NCBI GenBank assembly: GCA_036794825.1 | Contig: DAIRGA010000007.1 | Span: forward strand, 1-64,000 | DNA: 64,000 bases | Reading direction: 5' to 3' | Source of the DNA: RZYY01 sp036794825 | GTDB lineage: Bacteria > Bacteroidota > Bacteroidia > Bacteroidales > 4484-276 | Part shown: positions 33,088 to 41,121 of the stretch, piece by piece | How the letters are laid out: each line of letters begins with the position of its first letter | How positions within the stretch are numbered: position 1 is the first letter of the stretch | Made by a program: the position numbers and the translations under genes | The notes under the pieces: model-generated | The model's input: only the letters and a program-made list of their open reading frames with translations | Database searches by the model: none | What the model was told of the DNA's origin: nothing

Positions 33088-33642
33088 TCACTCTGCTTCA
33101 GCGTAATATTCGCTAAATGACTTATCGCTGTAGAAAAATACTATTTTGACCAGCTTTCTTTCGTCACTCCCGGATTTTGGTATAAAATCACTTGCCCGTT
33201 GGCCAAAACCAGGTTCTCTCCAATTACTTTCCTTCCTCCTATCCAACGCATTATGAGTAAATTCTGAAGGTTCTTCCCTTCTCCCTGAAATAATCTCTCC
33301 TTGCCGATCTGATTTCTGATTCTCAACCACTGCATTCTTACTCTCATTCAAATTAGCCTCCACAACTTCAAAGAGGTCTGTTTGCTTTGATGCACCTGTT
33401 ACGGCCTTCTCAGCCGGGCTGAAATCCTTATTCATCGCTCCTTTGCCCATTAAAAGCCAATCGGTTCTGACTTCCGGAAACCGCCTCAGAACTTTCATTA
33501 CCAGGTCAAGGCTGGGCTTGTTCCTGCCCGACATAATGTGCGAAATGTTGGACGGCTGCACATCAATAGCCTCTGCAAATTCGGCATTGCTCATCCCTTT
33601 CGTCGAAATTATCAAAGAAATCCTGTTTTGAATGTCATCCAT
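33088..33642 (-). CDS. XRE-family helix-turn-helix regulator
   Basis: 184 residues. An N-terminal HTH (about 5-65: ISLIISTKGMSNAEFAEAID, VQPSNISHIMSGRNKPSLDL) is followed by a low-complexity, charged region (about 75-155) and a short C-terminal hydrophobic segment KLVKIVFFYSDKSFSEYYAE. There is no peptidase or ligand domain I recognise. The upstream intergenic DNA contains palindromes TTAC-N4-GTAA at 33682-33693 and 33724-33735, 40-95 bp from the ATG, which fit autoregulation. It is divergent from the metal ABC transporter and may also control it. Confidence 0.85.
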   Translation of the reverse strand: MDDIQNRISLIISTKGMSNAEFAEAIDVQPSNISHIMSGRNKPSLDLVMKVLRRFPEVRTDWLLMGKGAMNKDFSPAEKAVTGASKQTDLFEVVEANLNESKNAVVENQKSDRQGEIISGRREEPSEFTHNALDRRKESNWREPGFGQRASDFIPKSGSDERKLVKIVFFYSDKSFSEYYAEAE

Positions 33643-34178
33643 AGCTCTTCAAATTTTTTACAAAAGTACATTTAATTTTGTTTACTTGTGTAATTCGCAT
33701 GGATTTACAAATGTTTTTTATATTTACATATGTAATATTAAAACTATTAGTCAATAATATTTGTTTATTTAATTGAATATCAATATTTTAGTTAATTATC
33801 AAAAGCAAATGCTTTGATTAACTTTATGTCAATCCATACTTTCAATTTTGAATGTAATTAACGTTGATATTTATCTGATTTTGAATGTTAATAATGAGAT
33901 TTAACCTTTTCAAAGCTCAACATTGGCCACATTTACATTTTTAATTGGTTTAAATTGTCATGATTTACATTATTTACATGGTTAGATTTGTAAATTCACA
34001 TTTGTAATTACATTTGTAAATCAATTTTCCGGATATTGAAAGCAATTTCGGCTGCTTTTAAAATTGGTTCCCTCCCCCACTCCACCTAAAAATCTATTTT
34101 GTTGAATTTTTGAAATTTTCTCGTTTTCTCAGAAAAACCGGAAAAACCAATCAAAGTAAATCCGGGGTGTAAAATGCT
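33643..34178. promoter_or_regulatory. AT-rich divergent regulatory region with TTAC-N4-GTAA palindromes
   Basis: No gene. Perfect palindromes TTAC-N4-GTAA occur at 33682-33693 (centre TTGT), 33724-33735 (ATAT) and 34008-34019 (ATTT). Near matches lie at 33705-33716 and 33996-34007 (TCAC-ATTT-GTAA), exactly 12 bp before the last perfect site. A wider pair TTTACA/TGTAAA lies at 33973-33994. The sites cluster at both ends, next to the XRE gene and upstream of the transporter. Confidence 0.65.
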
Positions 34179-34186
34179 TACTTTTG
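34179..34186 (+). promoter_or_regulatory. -7 box of the metal ABC transporter operon
   Basis: TACTTTTG matches TAnnTTTG, 36 nt before the ATG at 34223. Confidence 0.6.
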
Positions 34187-34222
34187 CGAATCAATCTGAT
34201 AAATTTCTCCCTAAAGTAAAAA

Positions 34223-35155
34223 ATGAAATATCTACTCAAAATTCTGGTCGTCTTTGTAGCCACAGCAATTTTTACTGCGTGTGGTTTGCGGAATGATCCA
34301 GAGGATGGAGCTTTATCCCGGCTGAAGGTTGTGACCACCACCACCATGCTCACCGACCTGGTTTACCAGCTTTGCGGCGATAGCGTGCAACTTACCGGGC
34401 TGATGGGCGCCGGCGTTGATCCTCACCTATACAAACCAACTGAAGGGGATGTTTTCCGGATTTATGACGCTGATGTTATTTTCTACAATGGCCTTCATCT
34501 GGAGGGAAGACTGGTTGACCTTTTCGGGAAGATGAAACAGCGGGGAATCAATGCGTTGAATATTGGAAACTCAATTAGCCAAGACCAGTTGATCAGGATT
34601 GATGACGAGGGCAAGTATTTTGATCCTCACATCTGGTTTAGCATAAATAACTGGAAATCAGCAGCTATTTTTGTTTCAAAATCTATTGCTGCTTTGGATG
34701 CGAAAAATGAAGAATATTACAGTGCAAGGCTGGCAAATTACCTGCAACAGCTTGATTCGCTTGAAGTTGAGAGCAGATTATTGTTAAACGAGGTCCCCCC
34801 TCCCCGGCGTGTGCTGATAACTGCGCACGATGCATTTGAGTATTTTGGAAGAGAATATGGGTTTGAAGTGATTGGTTTGCAGGGAATTAACACAGTATCG
34901 GAAGCCGGCGCCGGAAATGTTCGCCAGCTTGCCGACCTGATTGTCAAGAGGCAAATCCCGGCTGTGTTTGTCGAATCTTCAGTATCCGACCGGAATATCA
35001 GGGCGCTGGTGGAAGCCGTAAGGTCGAGAGGATTCACCATTCAACCTGGTGGAACGCTTTACTCTGATGCGCTGGGTTCGCCGGGAACCCCTGAAGGAAC
35101 CTACACCGGCATGTACCTTCACAACGTGAAAACCATCCGCAATGCACTTAAATAA
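34223..35155 (+). CDS. Metal ABC transporter substrate-binding lipoprotein (TroA/ZnuA family)
   Basis: 310 residues. Lipobox FTAC (Cys about 20), then a cluster A-I metal-binding fold: VVTTTTMLTDLVYQLCGD, GVDPHLYKPTEGD (metal His), DPHIWFS (second His), ITAHDAFEYFGREYGFEVIG (His/Glu site), and GTLYSDALG (Asp ligand). It binds Mn, Zn or Fe in the periplasm and delivers it to the permeases encoded downstream. A His-rich loop typical of ZnuA is absent, which slightly favours Mn/Fe. First gene of a four-gene operon. Confidence 0.93.
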   Translation: MKYLLKILVVFVATAIFTACGLRNDPEDGALSRLKVVTTTTMLTDLVYQLCGDSVQLTGLMGAGVDPHLYKPTEGDVFRIYDADVIFYNGLHLEGRLVDLFGKMKQRGINALNIGNSISQDQLIRIDDEGKYFDPHIWFSINNWKSAAIFVSKSIAALDAKNEEYYSARLANYLQQLDSLEVESRLLLNEVPPPRRVLITAHDAFEYFGREYGFEVIGLQGINTVSEAGAGNVRQLADLIVKRQIPAVFVESSVSDRNIRALVEAVRSRGFTIQPGGTLYSDALGSPGTPEGTYTGMYLHNVKTIRNALK

Positions 35156-35164
35156 CTGATAATC

Positions 35165-35902
35165 ATGAATGAACCATTAGCTCTTCAGATTCACGATTTA
35201 ACAGTGGCCTACAAATTCAAGCCCGTCCTCTGGGATATTGATCTTGATGTGCCGGCCGGCGTTATGATGGCCATTGTTGGTCCAAACGGCGCCGGCAAAT
35301 CTACCTTAATCAAATCGGTACTTGGCATTATCAAACCCCTTGCGGGAACTGTAAAAATCTTTGGAGAGCCTTATCTTTCGGTCAGATCGCGCGTGGGATA
35401 TGTTCCACAGAAAAGCAGTGTGGACTGGGATTTTCCGACCACTGTGCTTGATATTGTGCTGATGGGAACCTACGGAAAACTGGGATGGATAAGAAGACCG
35501 GGAATGCAGGAGAAGAAACTGGCGCTGAACGCCATTGAAAAGGTCGGGCTGGCAAGTTTTGCCAAACGACAGATCAACCAGCTTTCGGGAGGGCAGCAGC
35601 AGCGGGTTTTTCTTGCCAGAGCGCTGGTGCAGCAGGCTGATGTCTATTTTATGGATGAGCCTTTCCAGGGAGTGGACGCCACCACCGAAAAAGCCATCAT
35701 CAACATTTTGAAAGAGTTAAAAGCCGCCAACAAGACGGTCATCACGGTTCATCATGATCTTCAAACGGTTACAGATTATTTCGATCATATGGTTTTTGTG
35801 AATGTGCGAAAAATTGCCGACGGTATGGTTGAGGAAGTATTTACCAACGAAAACCTTGAAAAGACATACGGTACTTCGTTTAATCTTGCCAAGTTACAGT
35901 AA
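35165..35902 (+). CDS. Metal ABC transporter ATPase
   Basis: 245 residues, with a complete ABC ATPase. Walker A GPNGAGKST (about 39-47), Q-loop YVPQKSSVDWDFPTTVLDIV, signature QLSGGQQQRVFLARAL, Walker B VYFMDEPFQGVD and the H-loop TVHHDLQTV. The QKSSVDWDFP segment is typical of Mn/Zn importers of the TroB/MntB type. It starts 9 nt after the binding-protein gene. Confidence 0.95.
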   Translation: MNEPLALQIHDLTVAYKFKPVLWDIDLDVPAGVMMAIVGPNGAGKSTLIKSVLGIIKPLAGTVKIFGEPYLSVRSRVGYVPQKSSVDWDFPTTVLDIVLMGTYGKLGWIRRPGMQEKKLALNAIEKVGLASFAKRQINQLSGGQQQRVFLARALVQQADVYFMDEPFQGVDATTEKAIINILKELKAANKTVITVHHDLQTVTDYFDHMVFVNVRKIADGMVEEVFTNENLEKTYGTSFNLAKLQ

Positions 35903-35943
35903 CTAATTAAATTACAATCATATAATTGCTTATCGAATCTCCT

Positions 35944-37059
35944 ATGAACATTATCACCGACATCCTGAACGACTACACCATCCAGACTATAGTGATGGGC
36001 ACAGGAGTTCTGGGCCTGGTGAGCGGTTTGATGGGAACCTGGGCGATTTTGCGGCGACAGAGCCTACTTGGGGATGCCGTGGCTCATGCATCGCTTCCCG
36101 GAATTGCATTGGCTTTTATGATCAGCGGGGTAAAAAATCCGATCTACTTCTTTGTCGGCGCGGCCATTGCAGGCTGGATAGCCACCGCATGGATCAGCAG
36201 CATTAACCAAAACACGCGCATCAAAAGCGACACTGCACTGGCAATTGTCCTGGCCGTATTTTTTGGATTCGGGATGGTGCTTATCACCTTTATCCAACGA
36301 ATGCCCAACGCCAACCAGGCCGGACTGGAGTCGTTTCTGTTTGGCCAGGCTGCCACACTGCTACGTCAGGATGTAGTTACAATGGCAATCATTGCGGCGG
36401 TTACCTTTGTCATAGTTTCGCTGCTTTGGAAGGAGTTTAAGTTGCTGGCATTCGATTCTCAATTTGCCCAGACCATCGGATTCAACATCAAAATCCTTGA
36501 CATTCTGCTCAATACATTGATTGTTGTGGCTATCGTTCTGGGATTGCAATCGGTGGGCGTGGTGCTGATGAGCGCACTGCTGATTGCCCCGGCCGCTGCA
36601 GCACGGCAATGGACAAACAAACTCGGAGTAATGGCTTTGCTGGCTGCGATATTTGGATTGCTGTCAGGACTGATTGGTACCGGAATATCTGCTTCAGGGG
36701 CGAACATTTCAACAGGCCCGGTTATCATCCTGGTTTCTGTTTTCATTGTGATCATCTCGTTCTTATTCGCTCCAAAGCGCGGACTGGTAGCCCAGTACTT
36801 TCTGACCCGAAAAAATAAAAAGCGGATTGTAAAAGAAACCATGCTGGTGAATCTTTTTGAAATTTGCCGGCAACATGATGACCCTCAACATCTTCACTCG
36901 GTGAATATTTTAAAACCTTTACCAGGTTACAACAAAGCCACTATGGATAAACTATCGGAGGAGGGTTTGATTCAACTTACCGGACGCAAACAGTGGTGCC
37001 TGACAGATAAAGGAATATCCAGCGCCCGCCGGATTTTAAGAAACGGAGGTGAGTCATGA
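35944..37059 (+). CDS. Metal ABC transporter permease with C-terminal winged-helix-like domain
   Basis: 371 residues. ABC-3 permease (about 1-285) with about eight membrane helices (TIQTIVMGTGVLGLVSGLMG, LLGDAVAHASLPGIALAFMI). The C-terminal about 85 residues are soluble and look like a winged helix (RIVKETMLVNLFEICRQHDD, then MDKLSEEGLIQLTGRKQWCL, LTDKGISSARRIL), similar to the DNA-binding half of DtxR-type regulators. Such tails could sense or transmit metal status at the membrane. Start: an in-frame TTG lies at 35926, but ATG 35944 gives the normal permease N-terminus. Its stop overlaps the next start by 4 nt. Confidence 0.92.
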   Translation: MNIITDILNDYTIQTIVMGTGVLGLVSGLMGTWAILRRQSLLGDAVAHASLPGIALAFMISGVKNPIYFFVGAAIAGWIATAWISSINQNTRIKSDTALAIVLAVFFGFGMVLITFIQRMPNANQAGLESFLFGQAATLLRQDVVTMAIIAAVTFVIVSLLWKEFKLLAFDSQFAQTIGFNIKILDILLNTLIVVAIVLGLQSVGVVLMSALLIAPAAAARQWTNKLGVMALLAAIFGLLSGLIGTGISASGANISTGPVIILVSVFIVIISFLFAPKRGLVAQYFLTRKNKKRIVKETMLVNLFEICRQHDDPQHLHSVNILKPLPGYNKATMDKLSEEGLIQLTGRKQWCLTDKGISSARRILRNGGES

Positions 37060-38231
37060 TCGGGCTGCAAATGGAAATCATAATTATTGCCGTGTTTGTA
37101 GCCATTTCGTGCGCAATTCCGGGTGTTTTCCTCGTTTTGCGTAAGATGAGCATGACCAGCGATGCCATCAGCCATGCCATCCTCCCGGGAATTGCCATCG
37201 GATTCATCGTTACACAAACCATCAACTCGCCACTGCTGATCGTGCTTGCCGCAGTAATGGGCGTGATAACCGTGGCGCTGACGGAAGCTGTAACAAACAC
37301 CCGGCTGGTAAAAGAAGACACCGCAACCGGACTCGTTTTCCCGGCGCTCTTCAGCATCGGTGTGATTTTGATCTCCAAAAATGCGGGCAACATTCATATT
37401 GACACCGATTCGGTGCTGCTTGGCGAAATCGCTTTTGCTCCCTTCGACAGGCTGACGCTGAATGGAACAGATATCGGGCCGAAAAGTTTCTGGGTACTTG
37501 GCACCACCATTCTGGTCAATCTTCTTTTTGTCTGGTTATTTTTTAAAGAGCTGAAAATAAGCACTTTTGATGTAAATCTTGCAGCTACTTTCGGCTTTGT
37601 ACCGGTGCTATTAAATTACCTTTTGATGAGTTTGGTTTCGGTAACCATAGTTGGCGCTTTCGAATCGGTGGGAGTTATTTTGGTAATTGCCCTGATGATT
37701 GCGCCGGCTGCCACAGCCTACCTGCTCACCAATAATCTGAAAACCATGATCTGGCTTTCGTTGCTTTTCGGTGTTATTGCCTCCTTATCAGGATATTGGA
37801 TTGCCCGGTGGCTGGATGCTTCCATCGCCGGGGTAATGGCTACCATGTGTGGCATAATTTTCTTTCTGGTTTCTCTATTTGCTCCCGCAAACGGCCTGAT
37901 TGCCAATATCAAACGCCGTCGCCGGCAAAAGGTGGAGTTTGCTCAGATGACCCTCGCCATGCACATTTACAACCACAGCAGCGAAACAGAAAACTTAGAA
38001 GAGCGGATGAAAGGAAAGTTGATATACCACCTCGGCTGGAATCAGCCATTTATCGAAAAAATCGTCAGGCGCTCGGTAAATTCGGGAATTATAGTTGTGG
38101 ATAATGACCTAATTTCGCTAACCGAAAAAGGCCGTGGATTCGCCGAAGCCGCCAATATGCTGATCAGTTCGAAATATCATCCGGGATTTGAGAGGCTTCG
38201 GAATGAGTTTTCTGTTTTTACCGAGAATTAA
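37056..38231 (+). CDS. Second metal ABC transporter permease with soluble C-terminal domain
   Basis: 391 residues. ABC-3 permease (about 1-290; MSMTSDAISHAILPGIAIGF, SVGVILVIALMIAPAATAYL). The C-terminal about 100 residues repeat the arrangement of its partner: RQKVEFAQMTLAMHIYNHSS, then IEKIVRRSVNSGIIVVDNDL and ISLTEKGRGFAEAANML, a winged-helix-like pattern. The two permeases should form a heterodimer. Its 3' end overlaps by 14 bp the convergent NUDIX gene. Confidence 0.92.
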   Translation: MIGLQMEIIIIAVFVAISCAIPGVFLVLRKMSMTSDAISHAILPGIAIGFIVTQTINSPLLIVLAAVMGVITVALTEAVTNTRLVKEDTATGLVFPALFSIGVILISKNAGNIHIDTDSVLLGEIAFAPFDRLTLNGTDIGPKSFWVLGTTILVNLLFVWLFFKELKISTFDVNLAATFGFVPVLLNYLLMSLVSVTIVGAFESVGVILVIALMIAPAATAYLLTNNLKTMIWLSLLFGVIASLSGYWIARWLDASIAGVMATMCGIIFFLVSLFAPANGLIANIKRRRRQKVEFAQMTLAMHIYNHSSETENLEERMKGKLIYHLGWNQPFIEKIVRRSVNSGIIVVDNDLISLTEKGRGFAEAANMLISSKYHPGFERLRNEFSVFTEN

Positions 38232-38613
38232 GTTTTTTAATTTCCCGATCCTCAACTATCCTACGATCCGCTGCTGCCCAATTCAGTGCGTCCAATTCGC
38301 CGGCTTCGAGCCAGCAAAGGGCGGCATGATCTTTTAAGCGGATTTCTCCCGCATCTATCCGGCAGATGAAAGGATGCAGGCGGATTGATTTGTCGGGGTA
38401 ATGATGCTCAACCGGTGTTAACTTACGAAGGACAACCACCTGAATCTCCAATTCCTCAAAAATCTCTCTGACAATGCACTCTTCGGCAGATTCTTCCGGT
38501 TCGATTTTGCCACCCGGAAATTCCCAGAACCCTTCAAGATGGCCTCCCCTGCCCCGCTGCGTGGCGAGTATTTTATTCTCCCTGAAAATGATCGCGCAGG
38601 TTACATCAATCAT
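38218..38613 (-). CDS. NUDIX hydrolase (MutT-like)
   Basis: 131 residues of the MutT type, which removes oxidised nucleoside triphosphates such as 8-oxo-dGTP. The NUDIX box GGKIEPEESAEECIVREIFE continues with ELEI (G-x5-E-x7-REUxEExGU pattern). The N-terminus MIDVTCAIIFRENKILATQR matches the family. The ATG at 38611-38613 overlaps the stop of the transketolase C-subunit gene by 4 nt, which supports this start over longer versions. Confidence 0.92.
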   Translation of the reverse strand: MIDVTCAIIFRENKILATQRGRGGHLEGFWEFPGGKIEPEESAEECIVREIFEELEIQVVVLRKLTPVEHHYPDKSIRLHPFICRIDAGEIRLKDHAALCWLEAGELDALNWAAADRRIVEDREIKKLNSR

Positions 38614-39581
38614 TTTCTTCTGATTAAAGTTCGGGCTTTTTCGGCAATGTGGAAAGCCGTGAGTCCATATTTTACCATTAATTCGCCCGGCTGACCTGAT
38701 TCGCCAAAACAATCGGGCATTCCGACAAAATCCATGGGCGCCGGGTGATTTTTCACAACCACTTCGGCCACGGCGCTGCCAAAGCCTGCATTCACCTGAT
38801 GCTCTTCGGTTGTGAGGATGGCGCCGGTTTCACGGGCAGCAGCTATGATGATTTCTTCATCTAATGGCTTGATTGTGTGAATATTGATCACCCGGGCACG
38901 AATGTTCTCTTTTTCAAGAAGATAAGCAGCCTGAAGCGCTTCCCACGTCAAGTGGCCGGTGGCAATAATGGCCAGATCACTTCCATCCTTGAGCAGTTGC
39001 CCTTTTTCGATCTCCAGCTCCTGGTTTTCGTCGGTAAAATCGGGAACGGCTTCGCGGCCATACCGAATGTAAACGGGTCCCGGAAGCTCAAGGATTGCCC
39101 TCTTAGTCAGCAGTTTGGCCTGTGTAGCATCGCAGGGCGACAAAACGGTCATATTGGGCAACACCCGCATGATGGCGATATCCTCCAAAGCCTGGTGCGT
39201 TGCACCATCCGGCCCGACTGAAATACCTGCATGGGCGCCGCCAATGATAACATGCACATTGTTGTAGCAAACCGAAATCCTGATCTGGTCAGTGGTTCTT
39301 AGCGCAGAGAAAACGCCGTAGGTCGAAAATACCGGAATTTTGCCTGAGAGCGCCAGCCCGGCGGCAACAGCCACACAGTTCTGTTCGGCTATGCCCAGCG
39401 AGAAAAACCTCTCAGGAAAGGCATCCCTGAAGAGGTCGAGGCTGACGGAAGCGGTGATGTCGGCGCCAATCCCAACTACCTCGGGATTCTCCCGTGCTGC
39501 TGCCAATACTCCCTGACCAAAACCAACCTTTGTGGCGATATCGGATCTTTTCCTGATCATTTTATTTAGCTGTAAATTCAT
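38610..39581 (-). CDS. Transketolase C-terminal subunit
   Basis: 323 residues, the pyrimidine-binding and C-terminal domains of a split transketolase: EVVGIGADITASVSLDLFRD, FFSLGIAEQNCVAVAAGLAL, STYGVFSALRTTDQIRISVC, and AHAGISVGPDGATHQALEDI. With the N-subunit encoded two genes upstream it makes a complete enzyme of the non-oxidative pentose phosphate pathway. ATG at 39581 starts inside the preceding gene; ATG at 39560 lies just after its stop and may be the true start. Confidence 0.92.
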   Translation of the reverse strand: MNLQLNKMIRKRSDIATKVGFGQGVLAAARENPEVVGIGADITASVSLDLFRDAFPERFFSLGIAEQNCVAVAAGLALSGKIPVFSTYGVFSALRTTDQIRISVCYNNVHVIIGGAHAGISVGPDGATHQALEDIAIMRVLPNMTVLSPCDATQAKLLTKRAILELPGPVYIRYGREAVPDFTDENQELEIEKGQLLKDGSDLAIIATGHLTWEALQAAYLLEKENIRARVINIHTIKPLDEEIIIAAARETGAILTTEEHQVNAGFGSAVAEVVVKNHPAPMDFVGMPDCFGESGQPGELMVKYGLTAFHIAEKARTLIRRK

Positions 39582-40152
39582 GCCTTACCTCCAACCAACC
39601 GGGATACATAATGGTTTGCTGGCCAACCATCAACGAGGGTTTCAGTTTAACCATCACGCGGGTGGATTTGCCCGAACCATCCACCAAACCCAGTGCAGTG
39701 CTGATTATCTTGTCTTTACTCTCGCCTTTTAAAACCTCTGCAAGGTTGAAACCGATCTGAACCGGCAGATTTCCGGTTTCGCCTGCTCCGGTAACAAATC
39801 GCTCATTCACAGCCCCTTCGAGCATCTGCATATCGTCAATAAAAAGAATCCAGTCGAGGCGGTTCATCGAGGCAGGCTGGTTGTTTGGATTTTTTACCTC
39901 CAGGTTGAGGTTGAAATCTAACGGAAGTTGGTTGCTCAACCATGCGTTGGTAATGATCAGTGCATCCAGCGGATTAATATCAGAGATTTTTTTGACGCCG
40001 GAAACGTTCACACCAGCCAGTTGAATGTCGCTGATAGTGTTGATTCTGAATTCGCATTTCGTCAACATTTGCATGCCTTCAACCTGCTTAAGTACGTCGC
40101 AGCCAGTCAGCATCACTGCCGCAGCAAACAATATAATTACCTTCATTTTCAT
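39562..40152 (-). CDS. LEA/WHy-like lipoprotein between the transketolase halves
   Basis: About 196 residues. Lipoprotein signal MKMKVIILFAAAVMLTGC, then a single domain with the pattern of LEA14/WHy-type beta-sandwiches (INTISDIQLAGVNVSGVKKI, LPLDFNLNLEVKNPNNQPAS, NRLDWILFIDDMQMLEGAVN, GETGNLPVQIGFNLAEVLKG). The role of these proteins in bacteria is not established. The frame is open further upstream, but the ATG at 40152 gives a clean lipoprotein signal 16 nt after the N-subunit stop; ATG 40146 is also possible. Its place between two subunits of one enzyme is odd. Confidence 0.8.
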   Translation of the reverse strand: MKMKVIILFAAAVMLTGCDVLKQVEGMQMLTKCEFRINTISDIQLAGVNVSGVKKISDINPLDALIITNAWLSNQLPLDFNLNLEVKNPNNQPASMNRLDWILFIDDMQMLEGAVNERFVTGAGETGNLPVQIGFNLAEVLKGESKDKIISTALGLVDGSGKSTRVMVKLKPSLMVGQQTIMYPGWLEVRHEFTAK

Positions 40153-40168
40153 GATCGGTTTCGTTGTA

Positions 40169-41008
40169 TTATTCGATGTCATTATTTTCAAGGATGGCAA
40201 CGAATCTTGCGGCATCTTCGGCTGAAGGCGCTTTTCCGTGCCAGCGGTAATCTCCTTCAATCTCCGGAATCCCTTTGCTCATCAGGGTATGGGCAATGAT
40301 AACCGTAGGTTTTCCACGCCAATTTCTTGCTTTGGCAAAAGCCTCCAATAGCTCTGGAATTGAATTTCCGTCACATTCGGTTACGTTCCATCCAAATGAC
40401 TTCCATTTATTGGCAAGCGGCTCAATTTCCATCACATCGCTCACTTTGCCATCAATCTGAACCCGGTTTCGGTCAACGATGGCCAAAAGATTGTCCAACC
40501 TGTGATGTGCTGCACTCATGGCAGCCTCCCACACCGAACCTTCCTGCAGTTCGCCATCGCCCAGCACGGCAAAAACCCTGCGGTGGTTATTATCCATCTT
40601 ATCGGCCAGCGCCATTCCTACCGCCACCGACAACCCCTGCCCGAGCGATCCTGCCGATAGCTCAAGACCCGGCAAATGATGATCCCGTCCGGGATGCCCC
40701 TGCAGGCGGGAGCCCAGTTTTCTCAATGTCAGCAATTCTTCTCTCTCAAAATAACCTGCATTGGCCAGTGCAGCATAAAGAACCGGCGCCACATGTCCGA
40801 TGGATAGCACCAGACGATCCCGTTCGGGCCAGTCCGGGTTGGCCGGGTTGTGCTTCATTTCGTTGAAATAGAGCACAGTGAAAACATCCGCCAGGCCAAG
40901 ACTTCCGCCAAGATGCCCGCTGCCAGCAGCAGCAAGACTCCATATAACATCTTTCCTGATCTTGTTCGCGATGATTTTCAATTCCTTTAATGATGATCTC
41001 TTTTCCAA
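40169..41008 (-). CDS. Transketolase N-terminal subunit
   Basis: 279 residues, the thiamine diphosphate-binding domain: AAGSGHLGGSLGLADVFTVL, LSAGSLGQGLSVAVGMALAD, FAVLGDGELQEGSVWEAA and continuing LDNLLAIVDRN (GDG...N motif), and HTLMSKGIPEIEGDYRWHG. The start is TTG at 41008: an in-frame TGA lies 6 nt upstream and no ATG occurs before the conserved region. It is divergent from the TPR protein gene. Confidence 0.92.
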   Translation of the reverse strand: MEKRSSLKELKIIANKIRKDVIWSLAAAGSGHLGGSLGLADVFTVLYFNEMKHNPANPDWPERDRLVLSIGHVAPVLYAALANAGYFEREELLTLRKLGSRLQGHPGRDHHLPGLELSAGSLGQGLSVAVGMALADKMDNNHRRVFAVLGDGELQEGSVWEAAMSAAHHRLDNLLAIVDRNRVQIDGKVSDVMEIEPLANKWKSFGWNVTECDGNSIPELLEAFAKARNWRGKPTVIIAHTLMSKGIPEIEGDYRWHGKAPSAEDAARFVAILENNDIE

Positions 41009-41121
41009 AATTCAATCTACTTTGAGATTGCGAAAGTAAAATAATCCTTTCGTTCACTCACGAAATTTAGAATTGTTCCAAACATTTTTCTGCTTTCCTT
41101 TGCATAAAAATATGTTTTACC

